DNA from: UBA668 sp040081465
Lineage (GTDB): Bacteria; Actinomycetota; Acidimicrobiia; Acidimicrobiales; Ilumatobacteraceae
Direction of reading: 5' to 3'
DNA length: 14,859 bases
NCBI GenBank assembly: GCA_040081465.1
Contig: JBEBGL010000033.1
Span: 1 to 14,859 of the forward strand
Shown here in pieces: positions 1 through 6,242 of the stretch. The notes beneath the pieces are model-generated. The model saw only the letters and a list, made by a program, of their open reading frames with translations, was not told where the DNA came from and did not search any database. The position numbers were made by a program, and so were the translations under genes. Each line of letters starts with the position of its first letter. Position 1 is the stretch's first letter.

Positions 1-947
1 GCAACGATGAGTGCTTCGTTGAGCAGTCGCTCAATACGAACAGGCGTGTAACCGGCGGTCAGATCCGAAACGAGCGACGCAGAAACCGACAGTTCGTGGT
101 TCTTGCGTGCGAGGTAGTACTCGGCGATCTCTTGGCGGTCGTTGCGTGGCGGGAGGTCGAAGTGAATCGTGCGATCAAAGCGTCCCGGGCGCATTAGAGC
201 GGGGTCGAGATCGGCAGCGCGGTTTGTCGCTGCAAGCACCAGCACGTTTGCCTCGCGAGTCGCTGGTCGTTTGATTGCCAACCTGCCAGGCAGCACTCGG
301 TTCAGTTGATCCGCGACGCGCCCGGCCAACTTCCGACGCGTTGACGGCAAACCGAAACTCTGCATTTGCACGAGCAACTCGAACACGACACTCGCAGCGC
401 CATCGCGGCTATTGCCGACCCCAGTTCCAGATCGAGCTGCACCAATCGCATCGAAGTCATCGATGAAACCGATCGCACCACCCTTAGCTCGCGCCGCTCG
501 ACGCAATGCTTTGAAGTAGTTGCGCAACTTGCGGTTGGTCTGGCCGACGAACATCGATTGAAACGCATTCGCCGAAACGGAGAAGAACGGCACACCAGCC
601 TCGGCCGCTAATGCCTTGGCGAGATACGTCTTACCAGTGCCGGTCGGGCCTTCTAACAAAACGCCTCGGCGCGCCGAACCACCCATCTGTTGGCGAAACG
701 TGACGTGGTTGAGGAACAGGTTCAACGTGTCGCTGACGTCGCGCTTGGTTGTCGACGCGCCGACCACATCGCTGAGGCGCACCTGCACGTCCTCTGCGCG
801 CAACACGGTGTGGGGCGAGCGGCCAACGACGACATACGCCGCGACAGCCAACAAAACCAAAGCGGCAATACCGACGATGACGGCTGCAACCTCGGGATGG
901 TCACTCACAATCACGGGGATTCCAAGCTGCAGTTGTGACACGTTCAT
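1..947 (-). CDS. FtsH-like membrane-anchored AAA+ ATPase (C-terminus off the left edge)
   Basis: Reading the minus strand from ATG at 947 gives 315 codons with no stop before the window edge. Residues about 18-42 form one hydrophobic membrane segment. An AAA+ module follows: Walker A GPTGTGKT (100-107), pore-loop-like MFVG (132-135), Walker B region FIDDFD (161-166), the second region of homology with AATNR (239-243), and the arginine-finger motif RPGRFDR (253-259). This order and wording is that of the FtsH family. It differs from classical FtsH in having a single N-terminal helix with little extracytoplasmic domain, Asp164 where Walker B normally has Glu, and about 35 extra residues (198-233) before the SRH. 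Whether the zinc protease domain (HEXXH) follows cannot be seen. It lies 142 bp downstream of clpS-arfB on the same strand. The family call is secure; protease activity is unproven. Confidence 0.88.
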   Translation of the reverse strand, partial: MNVSQLQLGIPVIVSDHPEVAAVIVGIAALVLLAVAAYVVVGRSPHTVLRAEDVQVRLSDVVGASTTKRDVSDTLNLFLNHVTFRQQMGGSARRGVLLEGPTGTGKTYLAKALAAEAGVPFFSVSANAFQSMFVGQTNRKLRNYFKALRRAARAKGGAIGFIDDFDAIGAARSGTGVGNSRDGAASVVFELLVQMQSFGLPSTRRKLAGRVADQLNRVLPGRLAIKRPATREANVLVLAATNRAADLDPALMRPGRFDRTIHFDLPPRNDRQEIAEYYLARKNHELSVSASLVSDLTAGYTPVRIERLLNEALIV

Positions 948-972
948 CCTCGCCGACCCCCTAGTTGCGGGC

Positions 973-978
973 ATCGTA
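973..978 (-). promoter_or_regulatory. Possible -10 box for the FtsH-like gene
   Basis: On the minus strand this reads TACGAT, a TANNNT-type -10 box, and would start transcription about 19 nt before the ATG at 947. A GGGGG run and a GCGAGG stretch lie in that short leader and could serve as ribosome binding site. No good -35 is seen at 17 bp. The surrounding 948-1089 interval is otherwise featureless apart from a weak inverted repeat (976-1003). Confidence 0.3.
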
Positions 979-1089
979 GCACCGATCTCACGTAGAGTGC
1001 CAGCCAACTACTCTCAGCGTTCAGTCATTCGCCACCTGCGAGAGCGGTTAACGAAGCCTTGAAAGCCTGCGCAAAGCGAGCGAACGTCG

Positions 1090-1527
1090 TCAACTGTCGT
1101 GATCGGGCCGTTGGCGATCGCGTTTGCGTTCACCGGCAGCTCGTTTGTCGCGCAGGCGAGTTTCGCGAGCCGCACGGCTTGGGCGGGTGCGCGCGCGTGG
1201 CGGGGGCGGCGGAGCGGACGCTTCGTCGAAGCGCTCGAGCGCCTCGGCCCAAGCCAGTTGTCGGTTGCGCCATTGCGATCGCGATCGGGCCGATGTCGCG
1301 GTGACGGTCGCGCCAAGCGCCCCGGTAACCCTCTCGATCAATACCTGCGGTAGTCCCGTCGACGCGACCTCGATCGTGATGGTCACAGCCGAGTCGGTGG
1401 TGTTGGCATGTTGCCCACCGGGACCTCCACTGCGCGTCGCCGACCAACTGACCGCCCCGACTGCAATTCGATGGCCGCGCCCGGTGACGTAATACCCGTC
1501 GACTGGTTCCTGCGACGCCGCCGGCAT
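1090..1527 (-). CDS. arfB: ArfB-like (RF-1 domain) peptidyl-tRNA hydrolase
   Basis: The 145-residue product belongs to the small release-factor-like family (ArfB/YaeJ) that frees ribosomes stalled on mRNAs lacking a stop codon. Residues 33-40 read SGGPGGQH, the catalytic GGQ loop that enters the peptidyl transferase centre. The segment RSQWRNRQ (83-90) and the Arg/Lys-rich tail (111-143) match the family's C-terminal basic helix, which occupies the empty mRNA channel. The length is typical (about 140). The start was chosen as ATG 1527-1525 because it overlaps the clpS stop by one base (TAATG), implying translational coupling, and because residues upstream in this frame are clpS shadow. It is distinguished from RF1/RF2 by the absence of the codon-recognition domains. 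Confidence 0.85.
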   Translation of the reverse strand: MPAASQEPVDGYYVTGRGHRIAVGAVSWSATRSGGPGGQHANTTDSAVTITIEVASTGLPQVLIERVTGALGATVTATSARSRSQWRNRQLAWAEALERFDEASAPPPPPRARTRPSRAARETRLRDKRAAGERKRDRQRPDHDS

Positions 1528-1820
1528 TACGTGTCTTGCTGCATGGTCGCCCACAGCCCATGCTCGTGCAGCTTGAACACGTCGATCTCCGCCTTCTCGC
1601 GAGCACCGCTGCTGACGACTGCCCGACCCTTGTGATGCACGTCGAGCATTAGTTCGGTGGCCTTCTCGAGGCTGTAGCCGAACACCTTCTGGAACACGAA
1701 GGTGACGTAGCTCATCAGGTTGATCGGGTCGTTCCAGACCAACACGATCCACGGTCGATCGGCGGAAAGTTCTTCTCCAATATCTGGCTGGTCGACCTCG
1801 ACCGGGGCAACTGTGGGCAT
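1527..1820 (-). CDS. clpS: ClpS, ATP-dependent Clp protease adaptor
   Basis: The 97-residue protein is a ClpS adaptor, which binds N-degron substrates and hands them to ClpA/ClpC with ClpP in the cytosol. The core is recognisable: WIVLVWNDPINLMSYV (24-39), VFQKVFGY (42-49), ATELMLDVHHKGRA (54-67) and the C-terminal strand containing the AREKAE segment (73-78). Asn30/Asp31 and His62 sit where ClpS proteins bind the substrate's free amino terminus. The N-terminal tail of about 20 acidic residues is the usual flexible extension. ATG at 1820 was preferred over longer in-frame options because it gives a normal family length. The stop overlaps the arfB start by one base. It is divergent from ctaB with only 32 bp between them. 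Confidence 0.95.
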   Translation of the reverse strand: MPTVAPVEVDQPDIGEELSADRPWIVLVWNDPINLMSYVTFVFQKVFGYSLEKATELMLDVHHKGRAVVSSGAREKAEIDVFKLHEHGLWATMQQDT

Positions 1821-1828
1821 TACCTCAC

Positions 1829-1844
1829 AAGGTACCCGTACGAT
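1829..1844. promoter_or_regulatory. Candidate compact bidirectional promoter (clpS / ctaB)
   Basis: The 32-bp gap between the two divergent start codons holds two TANNNT-type -10 boxes back to back: TACCTT on the minus strand (1834-1829), 8 nt before the clpS ATG, and TACGAT on the plus strand (1839-1844), 8 nt before the ctaB ATG. Such spacing would start transcripts at or next to each ATG, giving leaderless or nearly leaderless mRNAs, which are common in Actinobacteria. Any -35 elements would have to lie inside the opposite gene. This is inferred from sequence only. Confidence 0.35.
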
Positions 1845-1852
1845 GGCGCCCC

Positions 1853-2800
1853 ATGGCTGTCGGTTCCCGCCCGCTCGTTCCCTCCCGGTTGGCGCCGGGC
1901 GGTGTGGCGCATGGCGGACGTCGCACACCAACCTCGCGCGCCGGTGGCTTTGTTGCGCTCACCAAGCCGCGCATCATCGAGCTGCTGCTCATCACGACTG
2001 TTCCGACGATGGTGCTTGCCGCCGGCGAATGGCCGCGCACGTCGTTGGTGTTGGTCACGTTGCTCGGCGGCACGCTCGCTGCCGGTGGGGCCAACGCGAT
2101 CAACATGGTGGTCGACCGCGATATCGATGCTCTGATGCCGCGTACTCAAGGTCGTCCGCTTGTGACTGGGTTGGTTAAGCCGCGCGAGGCGATGGTCTTC
2201 GCGCTCACGCTGGAAGCCGTCGCGTTCGCAGTGCTTTGGCGCTGGGCGAACCTGTTGTCGGCAGTCCTCGCGTTGTCGGCGACGCTGTTCTACGTCTTCG
2301 TTTACACACTTTGGCTCAAGCGCACGAGCACTCAAAACATCGTCATCGGTGGGGCAGCGGGTGCAGTTCCGGTGCTGGTTGGCTGGTCGGCCGTTCAGAA
2401 CAACGTGGCGTGGGCTCCTGTACTTCTCTTCGTCGTGATGTTCCTTTGGACGCCGCCGCACTTCTGGGCGTTGGCAATCCGCTACGCCGACGATTACCGC
2501 GCGGCGAACGTGCCGATGCTGCCCGCAGTTGCCTCGCTGGAGGTAACCGTCAGGTCGATGGTGCGCTACACCGCGCTGATGGTGGCCGGCACGATCGCGC
2601 TCTGGCCGGTCGCCGAACTTGGTGCGCTCTACGGCGTGGCGGCCGTGGTGCTCGGGGCGCTCTTCTTGTGGGGGACCATCGACCTCGGCCGCAATCCGAC
2701 GGCGGCGCGTTCGATGCGGGTTTTCGCGTACAGCATCACCTACGTGACCCTTTTATTCGGTGCGATGACAGCCGATGTGCTGATCCGCTCGCCGCACTGA
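1853..2800 (+). CDS. ctaB: Heme O synthase (protoheme IX farnesyltransferase)
   Basis: This 315-residue integral membrane prenyltransferase converts heme B plus farnesyl diphosphate to heme O, the precursor of heme A for the oxidase encoded downstream. The UbiA-family aspartate motifs are present: N84-x3-D88-x3-D92 within NMVVDRDIDALM, followed by RTQGRPL (97-103), and the second motif YADDYRAANVPMLP (211-224). FLWTPPHFWALAIRY (197-211) is also a CtaB signature. About eight or nine helices are visible. Residues 1-30 are a non-conserved, Arg/Pro-rich N-terminus, so translation could begin later, for example at GTG codon 18. It heads the oxidase operon; the next gene starts 31 bp downstream. 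No heme A synthase (ctaA) is adjacent, so heme A must be made from a gene elsewhere if the enzyme is aa3-type. Confidence 0.95.
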   Translation: MAVGSRPLVPSRLAPGGVAHGGRRTPTSRAGGFVALTKPRIIELLLITTVPTMVLAAGEWPRTSLVLVTLLGGTLAAGGANAINMVVDRDIDALMPRTQGRPLVTGLVKPREAMVFALTLEAVAFAVLWRWANLLSAVLALSATLFYVFVYTLWLKRTSTQNIVIGGAAGAVPVLVGWSAVQNNVAWAPVLLFVVMFLWTPPHFWALAIRYADDYRAANVPMLPAVASLEVTVRSMVRYTALMVAGTIALWPVAELGALYGVAAVVLGALFLWGTIDLGRNPTAARSMRVFAYSITYVTLLFGAMTADVLIRSPH

Positions 2801-2831
2801 GGATTTCCGTTCCGCCGAGGCCTGCAGGGTA

Positions 2832-4520
2832 ATGTCGACCCTGTCGCGCGCCCCGCACGAAATGAGTCTTTTGCCTATGACCACAATCGACACCACCGCG
2901 AGTAGTGCCCCAACTTCGGGCACCGGTCTTGCGTGCGTTGCCGAGTGGCTCACCACCACTGATCACAAACGAATTGGTCGTCTCTACCTCGGCGGTGGCG
3001 CGCTCGGGCTTCTGTCGGCAGTCGTCGTGGCAGTTCTGCTGGGCGTCGAGCGCATCTCCACAACAAGCGAGCTACTCGAGATCAACTCGCTCTCGCAGTT
3101 GTTCGCCTTCGAACGCTTTGGGCTTACCTATCTCGCGTTAGCTCCGCTGATGATTGGTGTCGCGTTGGCAATCGTGCCGCTCCAACTTGGTGCTCGCTCG
3201 CTTGCGTTCCCTCGCGTAGCGGCTGCCGGATTCTGGCTGTGGCTCGTCGGCGCGGTGTTGGCGGTGTATTCGATTCTGAACAACGGCGGTCCCAACGGTG
3301 GCAACCCGCGTTTCGTCGAGTTGTTCAACGTGTCGGCGCTTCTTGTGCTTGCGGGACTTATTGCCGGTGTGGTGTGCCTGGTCACCAGCATCCTCACGAC
3401 CCGCGCCCCCGGCATGAACATGCGTCGCATTCCGTACTTCTCGTGGTCGGTACTGATCGCATCGCTCGCGCTGTCGATCGCGCTTCCGGTTGTTGCAGGC
3501 GACCTTCTGTTCACATGGATCGCGTATCGCTATCCGTCGCCCGAGAACGTGCTTAGCAGCAGTCGCGCGATCAACGACTGGGTCGGCTTCGGGTTTAGCC
3601 AACCGACGACATTGCTATTCGTGATTCCTGTGCTTGGCTTCTTCGCAGAGACAGCGGCCACCGCCTCCGGTCGCCGTCTAGTCCCACGTGGCGTTCTGTT
3701 CGGGGCGATCGGTCTCGTTGGTACTGCAGTGTTCGCGACAGTCGTGCAGACGCCGGTCACGCTGCGTCCCGCGTTCTCGGCACTCGACCTCGGCGACAAG
3801 TTGGCCGACCTGGCGCCGTTCGCGTTGGTGCACGGCTTGCCGTTGCTCGGTGCGTTCGTCGCAGTCGCGCTCGTTGCGAAGGCGCTTGCAACGCGGCCGA
3901 AGCTGCAGGCACCGCTCTTCTTTGGCCTCTTCGCCGCGCTGCTGTTCTTGTCGGCGGCAGCAGCGAGTGCGCTGCTACATGTTGGCGATGCAGCGCTGGG
4001 CGGAACGACATTTGAGGAAGGCAACTGGTTGACGGTGGTCTTCGCTGGTGTGATCGCCGCGATGGGTGCGGTCGTGTATTGGGGCCCGAAGTGGTGGGGT
4101 CGCGAAATGTCGAACAAGGCTGTGCTGCCGCTTGCGTTGCTGGTGTTCCTTGGCGCCGAACTGGCTGCGCTGCCACTGATGGTCGCAGGCTTCGCCGATC
4201 AGCCTGGCGCAGTTTTCCCGTCGGTCAACGCCGACTCGAATGCCATCGTCGCTTTCGACTACGCCGGTAACCCGAGTCTTTGGAACACGCTCAGCACCGT
4301 CGGGCTGGCGCTTGCGACACTCGCAGTGCTCGCGTTCGTTGCGCTCGCGGTGCGTTCGTTCCGCGGCGATGCAAACGCAGCTAGCGATCCGTGGGAAGGC
4401 CAGACGCTCGAGTGGGCCGCCACCTCGCCGGCTCCCGCCGACAACTTCCCGGTCGTGCACATTGTCTCGTCGGCCGAACCCTTGCTCGACCTCCGCATCT
4501 CGGATCGGAGTGGACGCTGA
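2832..4520 (+). CDS. Degenerate COX1 homologue without heme or copper ligands
   Basis: The 562-residue, roughly 12-helix protein is homologous to cytochrome oxidase subunit I. The entry motif TTTDHKRIGRLY (41-52), LQLGARSLAFPR (117-128), TRAPGMNMRR (190-199), YWGPKWWG (416-423) and the C-terminal DPWEGQTLEW (519-528) all match the genuine CtaD encoded downstream. Ungapped alignment of each helix with that CtaD shows that every cofactor residue is gone. Helix II His is Glu94. Helix VI His/Glu/Tyr are Gln257/Thr259/Leu261. The helix VII His-His pair is Thr303-Val304. The helix X histidines are Gly397 and Trp399. D-channel Asp is Ser123 and Asn is Ala130. It therefore cannot bind heme a, heme a3 or CuB. 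The frame is intact, so this is not a decaying pseudogene. Met16 (2877) is an alternative start. It shares one base with the next gene (TGATG). Function is unknown; a structural or assembly role is inferred. Confidence 0.85.
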   Translation: MSTLSRAPHEMSLLPMTTIDTTASSAPTSGTGLACVAEWLTTTDHKRIGRLYLGGGALGLLSAVVVAVLLGVERISTTSELLEINSLSQLFAFERFGLTYLALAPLMIGVALAIVPLQLGARSLAFPRVAAAGFWLWLVGAVLAVYSILNNGGPNGGNPRFVELFNVSALLVLAGLIAGVVCLVTSILTTRAPGMNMRRIPYFSWSVLIASLALSIALPVVAGDLLFTWIAYRYPSPENVLSSSRAINDWVGFGFSQPTTLLFVIPVLGFFAETAATASGRRLVPRGVLFGAIGLVGTAVFATVVQTPVTLRPAFSALDLGDKLADLAPFALVHGLPLLGAFVAVALVAKALATRPKLQAPLFFGLFAALLFLSAAAASALLHVGDAALGGTTFEEGNWLTVVFAGVIAAMGAVVYWGPKWWGREMSNKAVLPLALLVFLGAELAALPLMVAGFADQPGAVFPSVNADSNAIVAFDYAGNPSLWNTLSTVGLALATLAVLAFVALAVRSFRGDANAASDPWEGQTLEWAATSPAPADNFPVVHIVSSAEPLLDLRISDRSGR

Positions 4521-5098
4521 TGCTTGCTCTTCCCGCAGCTCCAGCGCCGGCACCTCGTCGGCAACTGCTCGTCGGTACGGCAGTCGTGTGCGCGGCGCTG
4601 ACCGCGTTGCTTGGCGGCATGTTTGCGCTGTACGTACGTCTGCGTGATGAATCGCTGGCGGCCAGCGGCCATTGGTTGCCCGAGGGCGTATCCGTTCCGA
4701 TGGTGCCAGCCAACGTGATGCTGTGCGCGATATTGCCGATCGCAATTTTCGCGCAGTGGGCGGTCTATTCGGCGAAGCGCGGCGACCGGGTTCACGCGGG
4801 TCTGGCGCTGTGGCTTGTTGCGCTGCTCGCTGTCGCGATGATCAATGCGCAGGCCAACATTTACGCACGCATGAATGTGCCAGCTACGGGTGGCACGTTC
4901 AACACGATGTTCTACGCGCTCACTGGCCTGATGGTCGCGCTGCTGGTTTCCGGTGCACTGTTCAGTGCCATCACCGCATTCCGCTACCTCGGCGGTCGCA
5001 CCGCTGATCGCGAGCTTGTAACGGCACACGCCCTTTATTGGTACTTCCTCAGCTTCGCTTTCTCGATGCTGTGGTTCGTGATCTACGTGACGAAGTAA
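4520..5098 (+). CDS. Divergent COX3-like membrane protein
   Basis: The 192-residue protein has five predicted helices (about 16-38, 62-83, 95-113, 128-156, 168-190), as in short bacterial COX3/CtaE. Local matches to the genuine CtaE downstream are FYALTG (131-136; FYSLTG in CtaE) and LYWYF (172-176; LYWHF in CtaE). Family-conserved polar positions are lost: the SECLLFGG Glu is replaced by an aliphatic stretch, FHGVH after the LTG motif becomes LMVALL, and the His of YWHF is Tyr. ATG at 4520 overlaps the upstream stop by one base, giving translational coupling to the COX1-like gene. By analogy it would pack against that protein in the membrane. Homology to COX3 is inferred from topology and short motifs, so it is less certain than for the COX1-like gene. 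Confidence 0.72.
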   Translation: MLALPAAPAPAPRRQLLVGTAVVCAALTALLGGMFALYVRLRDESLAASGHWLPEGVSVPMVPANVMLCAILPIAIFAQWAVYSAKRGDRVHAGLALWLVALLAVAMINAQANIYARMNVPATGGTFNTMFYALTGLMVALLVSGALFSAITAFRYLGGRTADRELVTAHALYWYFLSFAFSMLWFVIYVTK

Positions 5099-5099
5099 C

Positions 5100-5105
5100 G
5101 GAGAG
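5100..5105 (+). promoter_or_regulatory. Ribosome binding site fixing the start at 5108
   Basis: GGAGAG immediately after the COX3-like stop (5096-5098), two bases before ATG 5108. The spacing is short, but this is the only purine-rich element in the 9-bp gap. Confidence 0.5.
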
Positions 5106-5107
5106 CA

Positions 5108-6241
5108 ATGTTCACTACCGGATCGAAGATGTTCTTGGGTGCGACGACGCTTTCTGTCGTCGCGTCTGTCGTCTTTGCCGCGTCGAATGGTGGTGCAACC
5201 GGCCTGATCGGCACGATCGGCCTGGTGACGGCGGCGACGATCTTCGCCTTCCTCGCGTCGATCAACCTGTTCACGCGCGACGGCAATACGCCCAGCATGC
5301 AGCAGGGCATCGAGAACACGTCGTCCGCGGCGCAGCCACCGGTTGGCAGCAGCATGTGGCCGTTGATTGCCGCCGTCGGTCTTGGTGGCTTGGTCGTCGG
5401 CGCAGTCAGCAAGCCGGTCGTCTTCAAGGTTGCCGTCGTCGTGTTGCTCGCTGCGATCGTCGAATGGATGGTGCAGGGCTGGAGCGAACGCGCAAGCGCT
5501 GACCACACTTACAACGCCAGCCTGCGCAGTCGCATGATGAACTCGCTCGAGTTCCCGATTCTGGCGACGATCGGTGGTGCTGCGGTTGTGTATGCGTTCT
5601 CACGCGTGATGCTGACCGCCACGCCCGAGGCGGGCCTGTGGATCTTCATCGCGATCGGTGCGCTCGTGGTCACCGGCGGGTTCCTTTTCGCCAACGGGCA
5701 AATGACTTCCAAGCGCACGATGGCCGCGGTGTGCGCAGTCAGTGCAGTCGCACTGATGGGTGTCGGTGTCGCTTCCGCGTTGCAAGGCCAGCGCAGCATC
5801 CATCCGCACCCCACGATCGACGACGCCAGTCAAAAGGCGCTCTGCTTGGAAGGTGGCGAGGAAGAGGTCGACGAGCATGCGTCGCAAGATGTGTCGCTAA
5901 AGAGCAGCGTCGTCGCCAACGTTTCCTTGCAGGACGATCACGACCTGGTTGCGTTCATTAACGGCTATCCGAACGTCGAGTATCACGAGATCACCGTGCC
6001 GCGCAGCACTCACCTCGCGGTTCTATTCCACAACGAAACTGACGAACCGCAACGCCTGACCGGCCGGTTCGGTTCCTTCCCCAACGAGCCGGAAGCCGTG
6101 TCTTGCACCACTGCGGTCGAGCCCGGCCAGACTGCATACCTCGGGTTCGAAATTCCCAAGACCAATGCCGCTAGCAGCACCCCCCTCGAGTTCATCGTTC
6201 CCGGTGTCGAAGGCGCAACTATCAAGATCGTGGTGCCCTGA
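5108..6241 (+). CDS. Subunit-IV-like / multi-helix / cupredoxin-like fusion membrane protein
   Basis: I do not recognise the 377-residue protein as a whole, but it has three parts. Residues 1-128 (helices about 9-26, 31-54, 84-100, 103-123) have the layout of actinobacterial cytochrome c oxidase subunit IV (CtaF): two N-terminal helices, a polar linker, then a hairpin beginning SSMWPL (81-86) and ending in an aromatic WMVQGW (120-125). Three further helices lie at about 150-169, 176-196 and 204-225. Residues about 230-377 are hydrophilic, acidic early on, with a beta-rich end (ITVP, VLFHNETDEP, VEPGQT, IKIVVP) resembling a cupredoxin fold. The Cys/His/Met copper site is missing: the usual His after 'NxxDxP' is Gln315, and the last strands contain no Cys, His or Met. 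Its stop is one base before the ctaC start. A partner role with the two upstream oxidase-like proteins is inferred. Confidence 0.75.
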   Translation: MFTTGSKMFLGATTLSVVASVVFAASNGGATGLIGTIGLVTAATIFAFLASINLFTRDGNTPSMQQGIENTSSAAQPPVGSSMWPLIAAVGLGGLVVGAVSKPVVFKVAVVVLLAAIVEWMVQGWSERASADHTYNASLRSRMMNSLEFPILATIGGAAVVYAFSRVMLTATPEAGLWIFIAIGALVVTGGFLFANGQMTSKRTMAAVCAVSAVALMGVGVASALQGQRSIHPHPTIDDASQKALCLEGGEEEVDEHASQDVSLKSSVVANVSLQDDHDLVAFINGYPNVEYHEITVPRSTHLAVLFHNETDEPQRLTGRFGSFPNEPEAVSCTTAVEPGQTAYLGFEIPKTNAASSTPLEFIVPGVEGATIKIVVP

Positions 6242-6242
6242 T

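Noticed and set aside
976..1003. Inverted repeat resembling CIRCE (GTAGCAC ... GTGCCAG) upstream of the FtsH-like gene
   Set aside because: Half-sites match the heat-shock CIRCE consensus only partly and the spacer is 10 instead of the fixed 9 bases, so it is not supportable as an HrcA operator.
1014..1316. Alternative minus-strand frame overlapping the ArfB-like gene
   Set aside because: Low-complexity Arg/Pro/Ala sequence out of frame with the GGQ protein; no independent start signal or motif.
1090..1752. Extended N-terminus of the ArfB-like protein (220 residues)
   Set aside because: The first 75 codons are an out-of-frame reading of clpS, and the ATG at 1527 gives the normal family length.
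2801..2831. CCTGCAGG palindrome between ctaB and the COX1-like gene as terminator or operator
   Set aside because: An 8-bp palindrome with no loop or T-run; too little to support a regulatory call.
2832..4520. COX1-like gene as a pseudogene or sequencing artefact
   Set aside because: The frame is intact over 562 codons, helix spacing and terminal motifs are preserved, and ligand losses are spread over four separate helices while the gene keeps coupled junctions. The sequence does not look like recent decay.
2832..4520. COX1-like gene as a nitric oxide reductase (NorB) or cbb3 subunit
   Set aside because: Those relatives keep the six histidines, and none are present here; the terminal motifs match aa3-type CtaD instead.
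4259..5506. Long open frame on the minus strand (about 415 codons)
   Set aside because: It lies antisense to the COX3-like gene and its neighbours, is rich in Arg/His/Gln/Asp with no recognisable motif, and is a codon-bias shadow of GC-rich plus-strand genes.
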